Source: a bacterium (GTDB lineage: Bacteria > Bacillota_I > Bacilli_A > RF39 > UBA660). From it: a stretch of DNA of 6,037 nucleotides. The translations under genes and the position numbers were made by a program. Every line of letters begins with the position of its first letter. The first letter of the stretch is position 1. The stretch lies in assembly GCA_014846175.1 (NCBI GenBank), contig RKAV01000012.1, positions 1 through 6,037 of the forward strand. The letters run 5' to 3'. Under the pieces are notes generated by a model, which was given only the letters and a program-made list of their open reading frames with translations, searched no databases and had not been told where the DNA came from. Below, piece by piece: positions 5,718 through 6,037 of this stretch.

Positions 5718-6037
5718 CTACTTATGATATCTTTCGTTATTTCTTATTTTATATGTTCTATATAGTTGTTCTAAGAACATTACTCTAAATAGTTGATGTG
5801 GAAACGTTAACTTAGAAAAAGACCATCTTTCTTTTGCTAGTGAATAAATATCTTCATGAAAACCATTACTTCCTCCAATAATAAATGTTATATTACTATT
5901 ATTTATTTCTCTTTCTATTAATAAATTAGCCATCTCTACTGATGTCATTTCTTTACCTTTAACATCTAGCAAGATTATATATTCTTTAGCAGTAAGATGT
6001 TTCATTATTGATTCTTTTTCTATTTTTAATGATTTTT
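5718..6037 (-). CDS. rlmH: 23S rRNA pseudouridine-1915 N3-methyltransferase RlmH (5' end outside window)
   Basis: RlmH is a SPOUT-class enzyme that uses S-adenosylmethionine to methylate pseudouridine 1915 in helix 69 of 23S rRNA, acting on assembled ribosomes. About 105 codons are present, of roughly 155-160 in full-length family members. The ATG at 6003-6005 is probably internal: the frame stays open to the window edge and encodes KSLKIEKESI before that Met, matching the family's KEKEGQRIL region. Further family marks are YIILLDVKGKEMTS, the cofactor loop FIIGGSNGFH (about 5856-5885), and the knot segment FSKLTFPHQLFRVMFLEQLYR. The protein ends NNERYHK, very like the conserved RGEAYHK terminus, so the 3' end is intact. 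ung follows after 12 bases with its own ribosome binding site, suggesting cotranscription. Confidence 0.95.
   Translation of the reverse strand, partial: KSLKIEKESIMKHLTAKEYIILLDVKGKEMTSVEMANLLIEREINNSNITFIIGGSNGFHEDIYSLAKERWSFSKLTFPHQLFRVMFLEQLYRTYKIRNNERYHK

Noticed and set aside
5594..5788. Plus-strand open frame of 64 codons opposite ung and rlmH
   Set aside because: It overlaps two well-supported genes on the other strand, has no ribosome binding site, and its translation is a low-complexity hydrophobic and aromatic string typical of antisense AT-rich DNA.
1..6037. CRISPR arrays, insertion sequences, tRNA or rRNA genes, riboswitches, defence or toxin-antitoxin genes
   Set aside because: No spaced direct repeats, transposase motifs, RNA gene signatures or defence-type proteins were seen; the gaps between genes are at most about 115 bases and are accounted for by promoters and terminators.

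Overview
The window is a very AT-rich stretch of ordinary bacterial chromosome with tightly packed housekeeping genes. Gene content (RNA polymerase delta, a YwiB-type protein beside argS, a bifunctional penicillin-binding protein), strong GGAGG-type ribosome binding sites and a long poly-A/T bias point to a low-GC Bacillota, most likely class Bacilli; an uncultured gut lineage of the RF39/Erysipelotrichia type is a plausible guess. A peptidoglycan polymerase argues against a wall-less mollicute. All visible Trp codons read as TGG, and the six visible stops are TAA or TAG, so the standard bacterial code is sufficient.

Layout. On the minus strand, reading right to left from 2378 to 1, lie ywiB (DUF1934), argS and the start of rpoE (delta subunit, cut by the left edge). 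ywiB and argS are one base apart and share a strong promoter; rpoE also has its own promoter in the 108-bp gap after argS. On the plus strand, from 2494 to 5031, lie a class A penicillin-binding protein and a small LemA-family membrane protein, separated by a terminator whose loop carries the -35 box of the lemA promoter. On the minus strand, from 6037 to 5034, lie rlmH (5' end cut by the right edge) and ung, which look like an operon.

The lemA and ung genes converge with two bases between their stop codons. Each appears to end at a hairpin that lies partly or wholly inside the other gene's coding sequence. Three promoters share one pattern: TTG(C/T)AA, 17 bases, then an extended -10 TGnTATAA(G/T).

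Functionally the genes cover tRNA charging, transcription, cell-wall synthesis, uracil repair of DNA and 23S rRNA methylation. I see no mobile element, CRISPR array, phage gene, toxin-antitoxin pair, defence gene or RNA gene. I found no evidence for a new biological system here; the points of interest are the compact regulatory layout and a few divergent family members.
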